Shown one piece after another: positions 42,086 to 54,934 of a stretch of DNA of 60,000 nucleotides. The stretch is from Symsagittifera roscoffensis. Its lineage: Eukaryota; Xenacoelomorpha; Acoela; Convolutidae. The stretch is from contig NC_087063.1 of NCBI RefSeq assembly GCF_963678635.1, positions 51,535,220 through 51,595,219 of the forward strand, read 5' to 3'. Below the pieces are notes generated by a model, which saw only the letters and a list, made by a program, of their open reading frames with translations, was not told the DNA's origin and searched no databases. The translations under genes were made by a program, and so were the position numbers. The number at the start of each line of letters is the position of its first letter. Positions within the stretch are counted from its first letter, which is position 1.

Positions 42086-43599
42086 TGAAGAAAGATCAAA
42101 ATCTACCAAACAAAAATGTAAATAGTAACAACAGTTCAGGAAAACCACTTCCGAACAACACCAATTACACAAGGAATCAATCACCATATAACTCAAATTA
42201 TAGAGGAAGATCACCAGAACGAAGAAATACACAGAATTCTTCACAAAATAACTATAATCGATCAAATAGTCGAAATAACTATTCGAGATCAAATTCCAAT
42301 GCAACACAATTTGTTTCTAGATCCAGTTCCCAATCAAACTCGAGAAATACACACTATTCAAATAATCAATCACGAAACTCATCATACAACAGAAATAGAA
42401 ACTATTCACATAATAGAAATAAAAGTTATTCGAACAATCGAAATCAAAATTACCCGAACAATCGATCAGGAAATAATTCAAATAGTAGATCAAACTATCA
42501 CAGATCAAATGATAATTATCAAAACAGATCACGGTTACAATAATCAAGTTACAATAATCGATATAGAAATTATTCCCAGTCACCACATAGGAATAATAAC
42601 CATTATAATAATTCTAAACATCGATACAGAAGTAGTACACCAAAACATCAAAGACATATTAATCAACTACAGTCAAATGAAGAAACAACATCAGACCCCC
42701 CAGGTATTGATGACACAGGAAGTAACGAACTACAACTAAATCAAATAAACTGTGGATCATCAGATACAGAAAGTGATACAGAAAAAACCATCTCCGTAAA
42801 TATGATAAGAGTCGAAAACGACTACGAACCTATCATATATGAACAACCTTTTACATCACATATATATGAAAATCAATTGGAACTCCTTCACAATTATTAT
42901 ATTGAACCCATCAAAACTACACAAACTGCACAAGAAATAAACGAAATTAACACGGTAAATAAACCCGATGAAAATAACAAAACAAAATGCTTAAACACAA
43001 ATCATATTTATCAAAATACACAAAAAGAACAACCCAGAGAAAAAATTTGGACAATACCATTTCTCTTAGAAAGTCCAAGAAACAAAGAATTTCAACCACC
43101 AGATCTTGAAATTGATTTTTTAATTGATTCAGGAGCAGAATCAAATATAATTAATATTCCCACATGGAATGAAATCAAAACATTACATCCAAAATTTACG
43201 CCTCTTGCAACCTCTAGTAAATTAGCAACAGCACAAGGATCAACATTAGTAAATTATGGAAAAATCCAATTATTCCTCCTCCCCACAAGAACAATGGAGC
43301 AAAACAAAATTCTAAACAATGCATTTAAACAAATATTTCATATCACTGATATTAAACACAATATCATTGGCATACCATTTATATCAAAATATATACCAAC
43401 AAGCAACATCTTGAATAGTAAAATACTGATCAAAGATAAGTACACAAAAACAAAAAATACAGCTCTAACATTTTTTCAAAGATTAAATAAACAACCACCA
43501 TTCTTCTCAAAATTTTATCCAATTTATAACCAACAACGGTTATACCAACAACGAAACACCTCAAACCACTATCAGGAAATATATATAATTTTTCAATAA
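42086..43599 (+). pseudogene. pol: pol N-terminal part: Asn/Arg/Ser-rich linker and protease, broken
   Basis: It begins at the conserved MKKDQNLPNKN site. The low-complexity Asn/Ser/Arg region is interrupted by TAA at 42,541-42,543. The protease part in 42,802-43,599 keeps EIDFLIDSGAESNIINIP with the catalytic Asp-Ser-Gly and then HNIIGIPFISKY, which copy 1 has lost. A short insertion near 43,540 shifts the frame before RT. Confidence 0.85.
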
Positions 43600-44959
43600 A
43601 ACAAGTTCACCATTATGATAAAAGTCAAAATAAACAACAACTTTTTATGTCCGACCTTGAGTTTAAACCTATTCACAAGTTTTTCAAAATCACGATTTCA
43701 TCTATAAAAAATTTGAAAAACACGAATTCAGACATCATTTCGCTACACGTGTATAACAATACACCGTATCAAGTAACATTACTCTTAGGACTTTTAGGAT
43801 ATTGCGAAACAAACGCTACAATATCACCCGTACATGAAATAGCATACCGCGCAAATAATATACTCCAATTATTAGATATTTGTCAATCTACAATTCTTAA
43901 CGAAGAACTATCCATAAATAACATAATAAGCAATGAAAAGAGAAACACAGATTATCTCACAAAAACACCATATTTTAAACCAACATTCAATATAACAAAT
44001 TACACAAAAGAACAACAACAATTTTTAACAATGTTCAACTTTGAACACTCACAAATTACACAAATCGAAATTGACAAATTAGCAAAACAACTGTTAAAAT
44101 ATTCAACAGTCTATGCAACATCAAAATTTGATGTTAGGAAAATCAGCTCATCACTACATCTCCCATTAAAACCTGACGCAGTTTTCAAAAAACAAAGAGC
44201 TAGTAAAGTACCAATTCATTTACATGACAAAGTAAACAGATTACTTGATATTTTAGAACAATACAAAATTATCTCACCAGTAAACAAAGAAGAACAACCA
44301 AAAGGTAACACATTTATTAACCCTGTTATTATCCTAGCAAAAAGAGAATCATTAAAAATAGTTTTAGACGCTAGATACCTCAATTCACTAATAGACGAAT
44401 CAAAATGCAATTGGCCTATTGAACCAATACAAAATATTTTAACAAAAATAAACGGAAAATACTTTACAACCGCAGATATGATATGAACAATCAAATGCCA
44501 CTAGATGAACAATCACGACGTTTAACACAATTTGTTAATGGAAATCAACAATATGAATTCAACCGCCTATTCTATGGAATATCCATAGAACCAGCAGCAT
44601 TTTCAGCTTTTATGAGCAAAATTTTTAGACCACTAAAACTCAAGAAAAACGCAATCAACTATTTAGAAGATGTTTTTATGCAATCACAGACAAAAGAAGA
44701 AATGTTTACAGTTTTAGAACACTATCATAAAATACTTCAGGACAACAATCTGAAGGCCGCCCCCGATAAATCACACTTCTTTTTAACACGAGTTAAATTT
44801 TTAGGACATAATATAGAAAGAAACACAATCACTCCAATAAAATCACGCATTGATGCTATTCAAAAACTTCAACCACCAACCAACAAAAAGAAAATCCAAG
44901 AATTCCTTGGAATGTTAAATTTCTTAAGCAAGTACGTTTATAAAATGCAATTATATTAA
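43600..44959 (+). pseudogene. pol: Reverse transcriptase, broken, with YLED active site
   Basis: The first frame, 43,647-44,486, runs from MSDLEFKPIHKFF to the first catalytic Asp (TTADM), where a small deletion causes TGA. The second, 44,483-44,959, resumes at NQMPLDEQ and ends at TAA after KMQLY. At 44,660-44,671 the active-site box reads Tyr-Leu-Glu-Asp instead of the Tyr-Leu-Asp-Asp kept in copy 1; the second metal-binding Asp pair is therefore altered. RT activity is not expected. Confidence 0.88.
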
Positions 44960-45750
44960 AAACCGTTCTATAATATCCTCAGACAACAAACTAATTTTGA
45001 ATGGACCACTGAACATCAAACACGATTTGAAGAAATTAAAAAAATCTAACTGAACAAATTTCAAATACAATTTTAGATCCAAATCAACCATTCTATGCAG
45101 TGTGCGATGCTTCAAATTTTGGCATTGGCGCAGCATTACTACAATCACACAGTGGTACAAATAAAATGAACCTTATATCAGCAAATTCCCGATTATTCAC
45201 TCAAGCAGAGCTACTACTCTCAACTCTAATGAGAGAATGTACAGCTATAATTTATACACTTACAGAATATGAATTTCTGATACTTGGATCAAAACATCCA
45301 ACAGTTCTATTCACAGATCATAAACCAATCATTTTTCTCTTTACACAAAAGTCAAATCCCAATCACCGAGTTTATAGATTTAAATTAATTCAAATGAAAT
45401 TTCCAAACTTACATATAGTTTAGACAGCAGGAAAGAATCTTGCATTACCAGATACATTAAGTCGAAATACACCACCTGAATTACTTACACGAAAAACTAC
45501 AGTTGAAATACCCAAAAATATAAAATTTTACCTTGCAAAAGACGAAACATCACCCCGACTAGAATGCAAATATGCAGTAAAAACTGACATTGAACAATCA
45601 CAAATAAATAACCTACAACATTTCCCACTTTACTTAGATTGCCAAAATAATCACTACGAAATTGATCTACTTGGATCATCAACTTTCAAACCAATTCCAT
45701 ACTCACAATGGATAAAAAATAACACCCAACAAAAACGAAGAAAACACCAC
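44960..45750 (+). pseudogene. pol: RNase H and connection to integrase, broken
   Basis: After a frameshift near 45,050, the frame 45,100-45,423 carries CDASNFGIGAALLQ, LISANSRLFTQAEL, RECTAIIYTLTEYEF and LFTDHKPI, the usual Ty3/gypsy RNase H landmarks. A single TAG at 45,421-45,423 interrupts a frame that otherwise runs on through NLALPDTLSRN (the common end of the RNase H/tether) into integrase. Confidence 0.85.
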
Positions 45751-47692
45751 TTGCATAAAAAAGACCTTTTTCCGATAATTGAAAAAGAAAATTTAACTGA
45801 TAAAATAAATTTATCAGGACCACAAACAAATGATTCAAAATACACAATAAATCAAGTTTTTGACCTCCATGACCCACTTGACACAATTCCCTTATCTAAA
45901 TTAGAAATTGAAAATATTTTTCTCCCTCCAACAGATGAAATTACAATTAATATCTTGAAACAATATCAAAATCTTGACCCAGTAATTAGACAATTAATAT
46001 CATGGCATAAATACAAAACTAAGTCCGTAAAGGCAGATACCACAATTTTAGGAAATAAGACACTCCTCCGATATTTCCGAAATTTTAATAATACAAAAAT
46101 TAATGAAAACACAGACCTTCTAGAATATCAATTAAATGATTCTACAGTTCCCTGTCTCCCTTTAAGTATGATTCTAATAGCTTTTAACATTTCACATACA
46201 CAAAACACAAAAGGACACTCTGGATCAGAGAAAACTTATTCAAGTTTTACACAAAGTTTTTATTTCCCAAATGCACCAATTTGGATAAAAGTACTATGCA
46301 ATGATTGTATAGTATGTCAGCTGTATAAACCTTATCCAAATCAAAAACAAATAGCACAAAAACAAGATTTTAAAGGACAAAGTTTATATTTTAACCACCG
46401 TATTTCATTCGATACAAAAGGACCAATTTCACCATCCTCTGAAGGAAACTCCTACATTATGGTAATTGTTGATGCATTTACACATTATGTAGCACTCAAC
46501 CCAGTACCACCTTGTAACGCTTATTATGCTTACACAACACTTTATGAAAACTGGATAGCTAAATTCGGATTACCCGAAATCTTAGTTACAGACAACGGTA
46601 CAGAATTCATAAATAATGAAATCATCACACTATGTCACTTATATAACATTAAGCACAAACCGCGTACATCTCATGCACCTTGGATAAACGGATTAGTCGA
46701 AGGTATGAACTGCTCACTACAAGAATATCTTAGATGTATCATAAATGGAAATGATACAAGATACACAGAATGGTCAGCAGATGTAAAATTATTTCCCTTA
46801 GCATATAATTCACAAATTACGACAACTCTAGGAATGTCACCATACAAAATGGTTTTTAATCAAAAGCCACGTAAACCAATCATGTTTACAGCAAATTCTC
46901 ATAAAAATACACAAGGTCATTGCCAACCGAATAAAGACTCAGTTTGTTATAACCTACCTTTACACACGCATGATGAAGATCATTTTCATCACCCACAAAT
47001 CCTTAAATTAGCCTCCGGTACACACACCGAATGGATTTTAAATAGAGATAAAAAACACAATGAAATTTGCCAAAGAGTAACAAAAAAAAATGTTACAAAG
47101 GCAAAACATTAACGAACAAATAAATTCACGCTTTACACCAGCCTCAGATTTAAAAATTGGAACATTTGTCTTGATACCTAACTTTAATACACAAAAAGGA
47201 ATTTCTAAAAAATTACAACCCCTTCGCAAAGGACCATACCAAATAATCCCCAAACCCACTGACGTAACATATAAAATCACCGATTCAGACCAAAAAGAAA
47301 TTGTTCAACATCGAAACAATCTATTGCCTTACTACCCAAAAGAATATGCACTACGCGAAATAACTCAATTATATTCTTTCACAGGTTTAAAAGTTATTCA
47401 AAATCGCCCACATACGGAAAATGAAATAAATGAACAAAATGACATTCACCTTGAAAAACAAAACAAAAAACCAACTACAACCCAAAACAATACAAAAAAG
47501 CTAGATCAAAAAATACCTCAAAAAGAAAAGAAAAATAGAAAAATGATAGAAAAAATTATACCACAAGAACAAGCCGAGAAATCCGAACATAGAGAGTCAT
47601 CACGACTTAGAAATCAACCACGTAAAAACTACAAAACATTCATCCCACAATCTAAAATATTAAAGAAAGTTGAATTTCAAAAACAGCTTTAA
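45751..47692 (+). pseudogene. pol: Integrase with HHCC, DDE and GPY modules, one frameshift
   Basis: The frame 45,751-47,112 (453 aa) is long and well kept. It has a zinc-binding HHCC module (SHTQ...GHSG...CNDCIVC), then the RNase-H-fold core with Asp in SFDTKG (about 46,410), Asp in VTDNGTEF (about 46,590) and Glu in NGLVEGMN. There are exactly 35 residues between the last two (D-X35-E). It inserts the cDNA into the host genome. A slip in an A-run near 47,082-47,090 moves the C-terminal part into 47,090-47,692. That part has the GPY motif (PLRKGPYQII) and a Lys/Glu-rich tail. Confidence 0.9.
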
Positions 47693-48514
47693 TTTTAAAA
47701 TTAATAATCTTTGCACCTCTGAAACATTTTAAACTTTTATTTTTCAAAATAACATGCTGACAAACACGCAGCGATTCTAGTTCAAAATTAGCCAATAGGA
47801 TTCATTCAATCCGTCACCTTCTATAACTATAACACAAACCAATTAGACGAAAGATATTAAACTCCAGGCATATCTATAACTATAATTTTACAACCTCCAG
47901 GTCAAAAATAAGCAAACCACTCAAACTTGACAACTAAAATAAATACCACCATAATATCATAACCCTCCTTTATCTAATAACGCAAAGATCAACAATATTT
48001 TCCCAACTCAGACCTCAAAAACCCCCCAACCAAAAATGATAAATTAGCCTAAAGTAAAAATACGACCATATTAATTCAACCTAAAGTACAAAAATCTCAA
48101 AAATACCCCAGATCACCTGACAAATACAAATAAAGCAAAGAAGACCTCCTGAACACCATAAAATTTGCCTCCAACAACTTTTCACAAAACTCAACCCACT
48201 TGTCAAAAAATCAATAGATAATTCGACCACACTTGAAAATTGCCCCAAACAACAAAAAATATTCGACCAAGAAGCCATTTCTTAAATGCTCTTCTCTCGA
48301 TCAGTCAACACAATTTTCAACATTTTCATAAACTTTTTAACAATACTTAAACTTTTATTCATATTTCTCTTTGATACTTTTGAAGCTTTTATAATAATTT
48401 TAATAATTTTTTGCAAAATTTTTTTAAATTTTCTACTCCATATTTGAAATATATCTCCAACTTTCCCAAGTCATTGACCATATTCACAGGTACGAAAACC
48501 CAAAATTTATTTAA
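47693..48514 (+). other. Non-coding spacer between pol and the accessory ORF
   Basis: No gene is visible. It ends with a T-rich stretch and ATATTCACAG|GTACG at about 48,481-48,495. The ATTCACAG is a plausible 3' splice site for a spliced env-region mRNA, as many env-carrying retroelements use; this is inference. Confidence 0.4.
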
Positions 48515-49828
48515 ATGATACGAACCATTTTTAGTAGAACAGATATTTTTTTACTATTTGTAATTTTTATAACATTTTTACCATCCCTAATATTGACAAT
48601 ATGCAAATGTATACAGAAGGCAATCATAACATTTGCCTTAGCAACAATCCTTTTAGTTCTTTTCCTTGAAGAATACTACAATAAACATAAATTTTTTCAC
48701 AAAGAGAAATCAATCAGAAAACCCCCAAAAATTGCTAACCAACAATCACACAGTCAGTCTTCACCGACATCATCCCAAGAAAACCTGACAATACCTACAA
48801 CTACCCAAAACCCCCAAACATCTACACGAATTTCTTTCCAAGATAACCCATACACTTTTGAAGAACGACACGCTCGCTTATCTGAACCATTAGAACCAGT
48901 TCAGCGACAGGCACCTCTAAGTGAACCAACATATAACTTGTACCCAACACTACCACAAGAATTAAGTAGAATAAGAACTCTTATTCAAAATCAAAATACA
49001 GTTGAAATAAATAGACAAATTATACATCCACGACGAAATAGAAATTTTCAAACCCCCCGAGTTCATTTTGATATACCCCAATCCCCATCACCAAGTACTC
49101 CAGAAAACCCAATTAACATATTACCGGAAACCCCTACACTTCTTTCACAACGTAGCACCTAAAGTATACCCTCAGATTACTTAGGTTCAACACCAACATC
49201 TGAACAAATACGTGACAATCCCTTTAACCTCCCAAACTAAACATCACGACTACCATATTGGACAACACAGTCATTCACACAAGGTGAACCAAATTTAATA
49301 AATGACCCAATAGATATTTCTACGGATACAACAACATCATCATCATTACCATCAACACCATCAATAAGCCAGATTTCACCGACGCCTTTCCCCCTAAATT
49401 TTCCAAATAACCTTGACGCTAGATATCGAGAACAATCATCAACAAATATCCCTTTAAGATTAGATTGGAACACGTTCACAGCACCCCCACCATTATTTGG
49501 ACAACATCCGGAAAGTAACCGACTCCACAACTGGGCACTCCATAGACTACAGTATAGACAAGACATCCACGAAGACATTCGTGACCATAACATACAAATA
49601 CTCCAACAAAATAGTCTACAATTAAAATTTGAAATCACGGTTAAACTTAACAACATTGCTCAACATCCTTACCCATTAAACCCACCAAATATAACAGCTC
49701 AATCGCTACCACCACCATTTATAACAACTGAAGTAATATATAAATACGACAGATATACCAAAAAGACAATTGGTTACATCACTTTTTATAACCCGTACTC
49801 AGGATTATCATACACATGTATATTCTAA
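48515..49828 (+). pseudogene. Accessory membrane/proline-rich ORF, 437 codons with two stops
   Basis: One frame runs from ATG 48,515 to TAA 49,826-49,828, interrupted only by TAA at 49,160-49,162 and 49,238-49,240. The N-terminus has hydrophobic stretches (DIFLLFVIFITFLPSLILTI, then ITFALATILLVLFL) that look like membrane segments, followed by a Pro/Ser/Thr/Gln-rich region. A better-ordered C-terminal part has LDARYREQS, RLHNWALHRLQYRQ and YITFYNPYSG. It overlaps the env start by 13 nt. I do not recognise it. It might be a separate membrane protein or a former N-terminal piece of the glycoprotein precursor. Confidence 0.6.
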
Positions 49829-52405
49829 AAATATTGATACTTCTCCAACTCCTTTTTCTAATAATCTCCGATCAAAACACAAATCCTTCTCCCCGCACAG
49901 GACCCCAGGACTTATTAGTAACACACTACGATTGTGAAGAAAATGAACAAAAAACACTACACAAATATGCAATAAATCAAGTATCACAATACGAAACAGA
50001 ACCACAAGCTATAGAAACTACAAATGTAATAGCGACACTGTATTCAAAAGCCCGAGCAACAACAGTTATAGGATATAAATTTACAGCAACATTTTCCGAA
50101 AAGAAAGTACATTGTTCACAAGTTTCAAACGGAAATAAAAACCGACTTGACCACGAATCATTCTACCAAAGTAATATAGAACGACTTCTACATCTAAATC
50201 CCGATGATTGTAAAAACGAGCTACTCAGATTAAATATCACAAGAAATAAAAACACCGACAGAAAAACAGTATAGCTGACAGAAAAATACCCGATTCCGTA
50301 CATCAAGCAGAACTTGAAAGATATCAAGGACATATAAAACTAGATGAAAAATACCCATACAACGGCGCACACGGAAGGTTAACTTATGATATACACAATA
50401 AGCACTGGATACCCCACATTGGTATAAATAATCCATCAAACTGCAAGGCAGACACAAAAAATAAAGGATATCAAGAAATAATGTTTTTCGATTGGAAAAT
50501 ACAACTCGAAAAAATACAACTCACACGAGATTTATCCGACAACACAATGATCTATCAAGGAATTAGACTACCTTGTAAAAACGATCAAGTTTATTGTGAT
50601 CCTACAACACGGACACAAGCAACAATTGTTTGGTTTCCTGAAGATACATGCACAACATTTCAAGTAGCAAAAATACACGCTCGAATGACAAAATTTCACG
50701 AAAAATATTTTATACAATCAATTCCATATGAACAAGTCCATCCATCACGAAAACAAAGCACTGATTATAACACGTTTCCAAATATATCAAGAAACAGAAA
50801 TCGCATGCAAATACAGAAACCCACTTCACAAAACACAATATTCTGAAATATTAGTTTAGTACAAAAAAGGTTTCGACATGACCACTGGAAAAAAAAATTG
50901 ACCCTTATGCCACAGGTCACCCTCTATACGAAGGAACATCATATATACCAGTTAACTTTCAAAAAAGTAATGGTCATTCTGGTGGACACCTAAAGCCACA
51001 TGACACTAGAAGCACACGTTTACAAGAACTATCACTAATGAATAATTCTTATTTTGGTAATATCCACTATGATATCCACTTAAATATGAAGTTAGACTAC
51101 ACGATTAGTCAAATTTTTCAAGAAATGTTCCTCTCCGAATTAGAAACACTTCACCAACTATGCGAATTAGAAAGGACACAAATCCTACAATCACTTGCAC
51201 TAGCAGTGTTAAAATTACCCTACGCAGGATATTTATTATCAGGAAATAGATCACATTTTCTAGACTACGAAGGAAACATTTTATGGTTTTATACTTGTAC
51301 CAAAAAAGTATCACCACTATATGTTTTTGAAGATAAACGATGCTATAAAAGAATCCCTATCTTTTATAAAAATAAAGTACATTTTGTTGACACACTTTCA
51401 AGACGAACATATTTTTGGGATACCGCAGTCCCATGTGAATCAGAAGATAGCCACAATGTAGTACAATTGAACCCTGATGAAGATAAATATTATCTTCTTA
51501 CCCCATACCCCACGTTAATGCATTCACTCAAAAAAATTTTCACCCGAAAGCATCAGAGCTATTGCTCGTAATCCAAATATTGATTTACAATCAATTGGAA
51601 TAAATTCGAAATCATATATCCAACACCACATTAGGGCACAACAATTTCAAGAATTATTAACACAAATGGACACTACACAAAGACAATCAATTGACCAAAA
51701 TTTACGCAAACTTGCCGAAACCGCAGGATTTGCAGATATTTATACACAAGATTATAGCGGATATTTTAAAGACATTAAAGACTGTATATATCTAAACGGT
51801 GAAAAATACAGACCACAAGATATTTCACCTATAAATATTTTTAGCTTTGTTACACTAAAAAATGAAATTTTCGATTTTCTAGGATGGCCCTATTACATCT
51901 TAGAAAAATTAACTTCCTATACGCAATGTTTAACTTTATAGGATTTCTTTTTTCACTCTTAAAAGGAATCTATAACACATGCGCTATACACACACAAGCA
52001 AATAGACATGCAAGTGTAGCACACATACTATTTGCAGGATTTTTTGGAATTTTTTCATCATCAATTAACAAAATTCTTATAAACGCACAAATAAACGAAT
52101 ATAATACAAAAATAGCGACAACACAGAACACATACGACGAAGAACATTTTAACAAAGAAGTAATGCCTACAGCACCACAGTTGCCACTCCTACCAAATAA
52201 CCATCCATTATCCTTAGTCCCACGTAATTTCAGAAACCTAGCAATAACACATAACCCAAATTTTCGACCAAACATATCGCAAAGTCCCATACAACATATA
52301 ATGACACATCATTCACAAGATGATAATACATATGAACAAATTATAGAACAACCCCATACCACCGCTTTTCAGTCTCAAAATAATCATGTTTTTAGCCCAC
52401 GATGA
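49816..52405 (+). pseudogene. env: Envelope-type glycoprotein, broken in several places
   Basis: The pieces are 49,816-50,274, about 50,275-50,846, 51,038-51,571, 51,666-51,941 and 51,884-52,405, in different frames. The first piece starts with a hydrophobic signal-like segment (ILKILILLQLLFLIIS). Ectodomain pieces hold regularly spaced Cys and Trp (CDPTT...TIVWFPEDTC; LWFYTC; DKRCYKR; WDTAVPCES). The last piece has a hydrophobic segment (FNFIGFLFSLLKGI) followed by a cytoplasmic-type tail. The Cys/Trp layout resembles class III, gB-like glycoproteins of the chuvirus/errantivirus sort. This is inference from pattern and uncertain. Breaks lie near 50,270, 50,850-51,035, 51,535 and 51,930. Confidence 0.6.
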
Positions 52406-53319
52406 GCCGACAACTTGGATCCCTACACCGCTCAAATTCCCATCCAACCAACCTCAACACTCCAATCACAATAATCCCACTTTTTGCTTTCCCGCCACCC
52501 GATTTTCCAACTATTAATGTAACATCAAGCATGAATTTGGATACTAATTCAGATATTTCAGTTTTATACTCCATTTCACAACTTAATAACCCTAATATAG
52601 AAACCCCTGACGAATTTGCAGACTCCGAACCATCTCCATCTAATAATTTTCAAACCAACTCCTCAGTTTTTTCAAAACCCCCTTTTCAACCGATCCCACT
52701 AAATAATCCACTCCCATCCGTTTCTACTCCCTCCTTTGCTTCACAAGTAACCCCAACCTATTCTCCATTTCATTCCGACCGATCATCTAATTCTCCCGAT
52801 ACTCCCCAAATCTCCCAAGAACTCGATAATTTTATCACCCTACAACAACAGCTAATACACCCTAACACCCTCACTATAAATCAAATTTCATCCACAATAG
52901 AATCCTCAAACCCACCTACTCCTACACCCTCCTCAGCTTACACTGCATCATTAGCACAATCATCCACATCCACCGAATCATCAAATAGCACTCACCGAGC
53001 TTATCGCACTTTTAAAAGAAAATTCCCGAACCATCCATTCCCGACCAAACCAGGAACAGCCTGCGAATATATTAATCATCCACACCACACCAACACGAAA
53101 GATTTTCTAGCAATCACCTTACCCTCATTCCCACAATATACTTTAAACACACCTTATGAGTTTGCAGTAGGCACCGAAGAACTAAAAACCATTAAAGCAC
53201 TTCAATTGCTTTGGCCACTGCTCCAAACTAAAAACATCATTCGCATACTAGCAAAATTACTAACAAATTCAGATATAATACGCGACATCTTTCCCCACGG
53301 CTTTTTCCCAGACGATTAA
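52402..53319 (+). CDS. Last ORF of the element: Ser/Pro/Thr-rich protein (305 aa), intact
   Basis: The ATG overlaps the env stop as ATGA (52,402-52,405), the same junction type as gag/pol in copy 1. Residues 1-190 are very rich in Ser, Pro, Thr, Asn and Gln. About 195-305 look folded: RTFKRKFPNHPFPTKPG, a short His-rich phrase, then KDFLAITLPSFPQYTL and LKTIKALQLLWPLLQTKNII, ending DIFPHGFFPDD. No family is recognised. It is the only long uninterrupted frame in the 3' half, which is notable against the decay around it. An accessory or regulatory role is a guess. Confidence 0.55.
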   Translation: MSRQLGSLHRSNSHPTNLNTPITIIPLFAFPPPDFPTINVTSSMNLDTNSDISVLYSISQLNNPNIETPDEFADSEPSPSNNFQTNSSVFSKPPFQPIPLNNPLPSVSTPSFASQVTPTYSPFHSDRSSNSPDTPQISQELDNFITLQQQLIHPNTLTINQISSTIESSNPPTPTPSSAYTASLAQSSTSTESSNSTHRAYRTFKRKFPNHPFPTKPGTACEYINHPHHTNTKDFLAITLPSFPQYTLNTPYEFAVGTEELKTIKALQLLWPLLQTKNIIRILAKLLTNSDIIRDIFPHGFFPDD

Positions 53320-53320
53320 C

Positions 53321-53400
53321 AGGTAAGTATAAATTAAAAATATTCTTAACTAATAAATTTAAATCAATACTAACCATTCTTTACTCATGTTTCTTTTAGA
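53321..53400 (+). promoter_or_regulatory. Intron-like segment after the last ORF
   Basis: Directly after the stop codon comes ACAG|GTAAGTAT, a near-perfect 5' splice site, and about 75 bp later TTTCTTTTAG|ATT, a good nematode-style 3' splice site. An 80-bp intron in the 3' untranslated part is possible; alternatively the donor is used by a shorter transcript. Confidence 0.4.
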
Positions 53401-54934
53401 TTTTTAGTCTTCATACCACGATCATCTGCAAAAAACAGAAAAGAAAAATAAAATTAAACTTGTTAAAATTATTCTAAACTTCATTAATATCTCCCACAAG
53501 ATAATCTGAAAAAAATTCATACCAAATGTAGTGAATTAATCTATAAATTATTCCCCCATAAAGCAGTAAATTTAATTATGATGAAAATTTATAACTTTAA
53601 ATTTCCCCCAAAACTAGCAGTAAAATTGAAATTCTATGTAATAAATTGATAAAATGAAAATGCAGTACTGACCTTTTGATATTTTCATTCACTCGCACAG
53701 GAATTCTATCCAAACTCGCACAGCTCGCTCACGAAGAATTGTTTAAATAATGATTTTCAGTTTCAAGTTTTCACACTCAACAACTCTAACACACGATAAC
53801 AAGTTTCAAACTTTCCTTTAACCCGGTGGGAAAGGAATTATATACTAAACCAAATTAACCAACGCAGCTTACTAAACACCACAAATCATAAAATAACAGC
53901 ATGACTAAGAAAAGAAAACCAACGGTACCCAAACCGGATTAACCCAGTTTAAAACTGGATAGTTTATTCTTTTGAAGACTATTATAAAGTCTAAGAAAGA
54001 AATAATAAAACACAAAAAAGTCGAAAGACAAAACCATAACAAAAACAATTTGATTTTTTGAAAAAAGGACACAACCAAAGGAACATAAGAAAGACCAACA
54101 TAAACCCAACATAAAACGTTAACACATAACAGGACCTCTCAAAGAAACCGCACGAAATCATACTCCCACTCCTGGCCTAACCCACCAGAGAGGACGTCCT
54201 GAGCATGATCTATAGCCGGCCTAACCCACCGCGCTACATCCACGCTTTGTGACCACACTTCTATTTTTAAATAAGAGGTACTCAAGGGTGAGTAACTCTT
54301 CAAAATAACCGAACTTAAACAAAATGCTTTTGTGAAAACAACTAACTAAATTCATAATTAAAAAACTGAACTAATAAAAATTTTATAAAATGTAAATCAT
54401 ACCTTGCAGTATATAGATCAACACACAACAACAAAGACCAACATCCAAAGACAAAATGACCCCACTACACTCGAACAAGAATGGCTAACCACAACCAATA
54501 TGCAGTCCACAATCACAACTCAAAGGATTTAGAGTACGACTTGACTTCGCAGAAAAGGACTTCATTGAACTAGACCAATGACCACCTCGATGTTCAAGTA
54601 TACGTACAGATCCGAGTTACAAGGCATCCCTTCCACGCACAATCTCCACGCCATTCCCAGTGGAGGTTGAACACAAAACAAGTTCTCTACATAATACAGA
54701 AAAACCCGTCATAGCAAACCATTTTGAAATCAGATTGATTTCGCTGGGAAACACAGTCGTTGTCACAAGAAGACACAACGATTGATGCCCCTAACTCCAG
54801 CGTCCTGGAACTTCTCTAACAAGAGGAACCGTACAAGAATACGATGTTCACCAAATACCAACGTTCATCATCCACCCTTTGAATTGCAGAAAGATAATTC
54901 TAAAAAACTCTGTAAAACCCGGATGGGTGGAACA
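53401..54934 (+). other. 3' untranslated region and polypurine tract
   Basis: No gene is present. The part from about 54,045 is shared with element 3 (13,540-13,983 and 31,976-32,353), so it must contain what a non-autonomous derivative needs in cis. It ends in CCCGGATGGGTGGAACA, a purine-rich tract abutting LTR2a. Confidence 0.6.

Noticed and set aside
49237-49656. 139-aa minus frame opposite the accessory ORF
   Set aside because: It is a shadow of the plus-strand accessory frame, with no family features.
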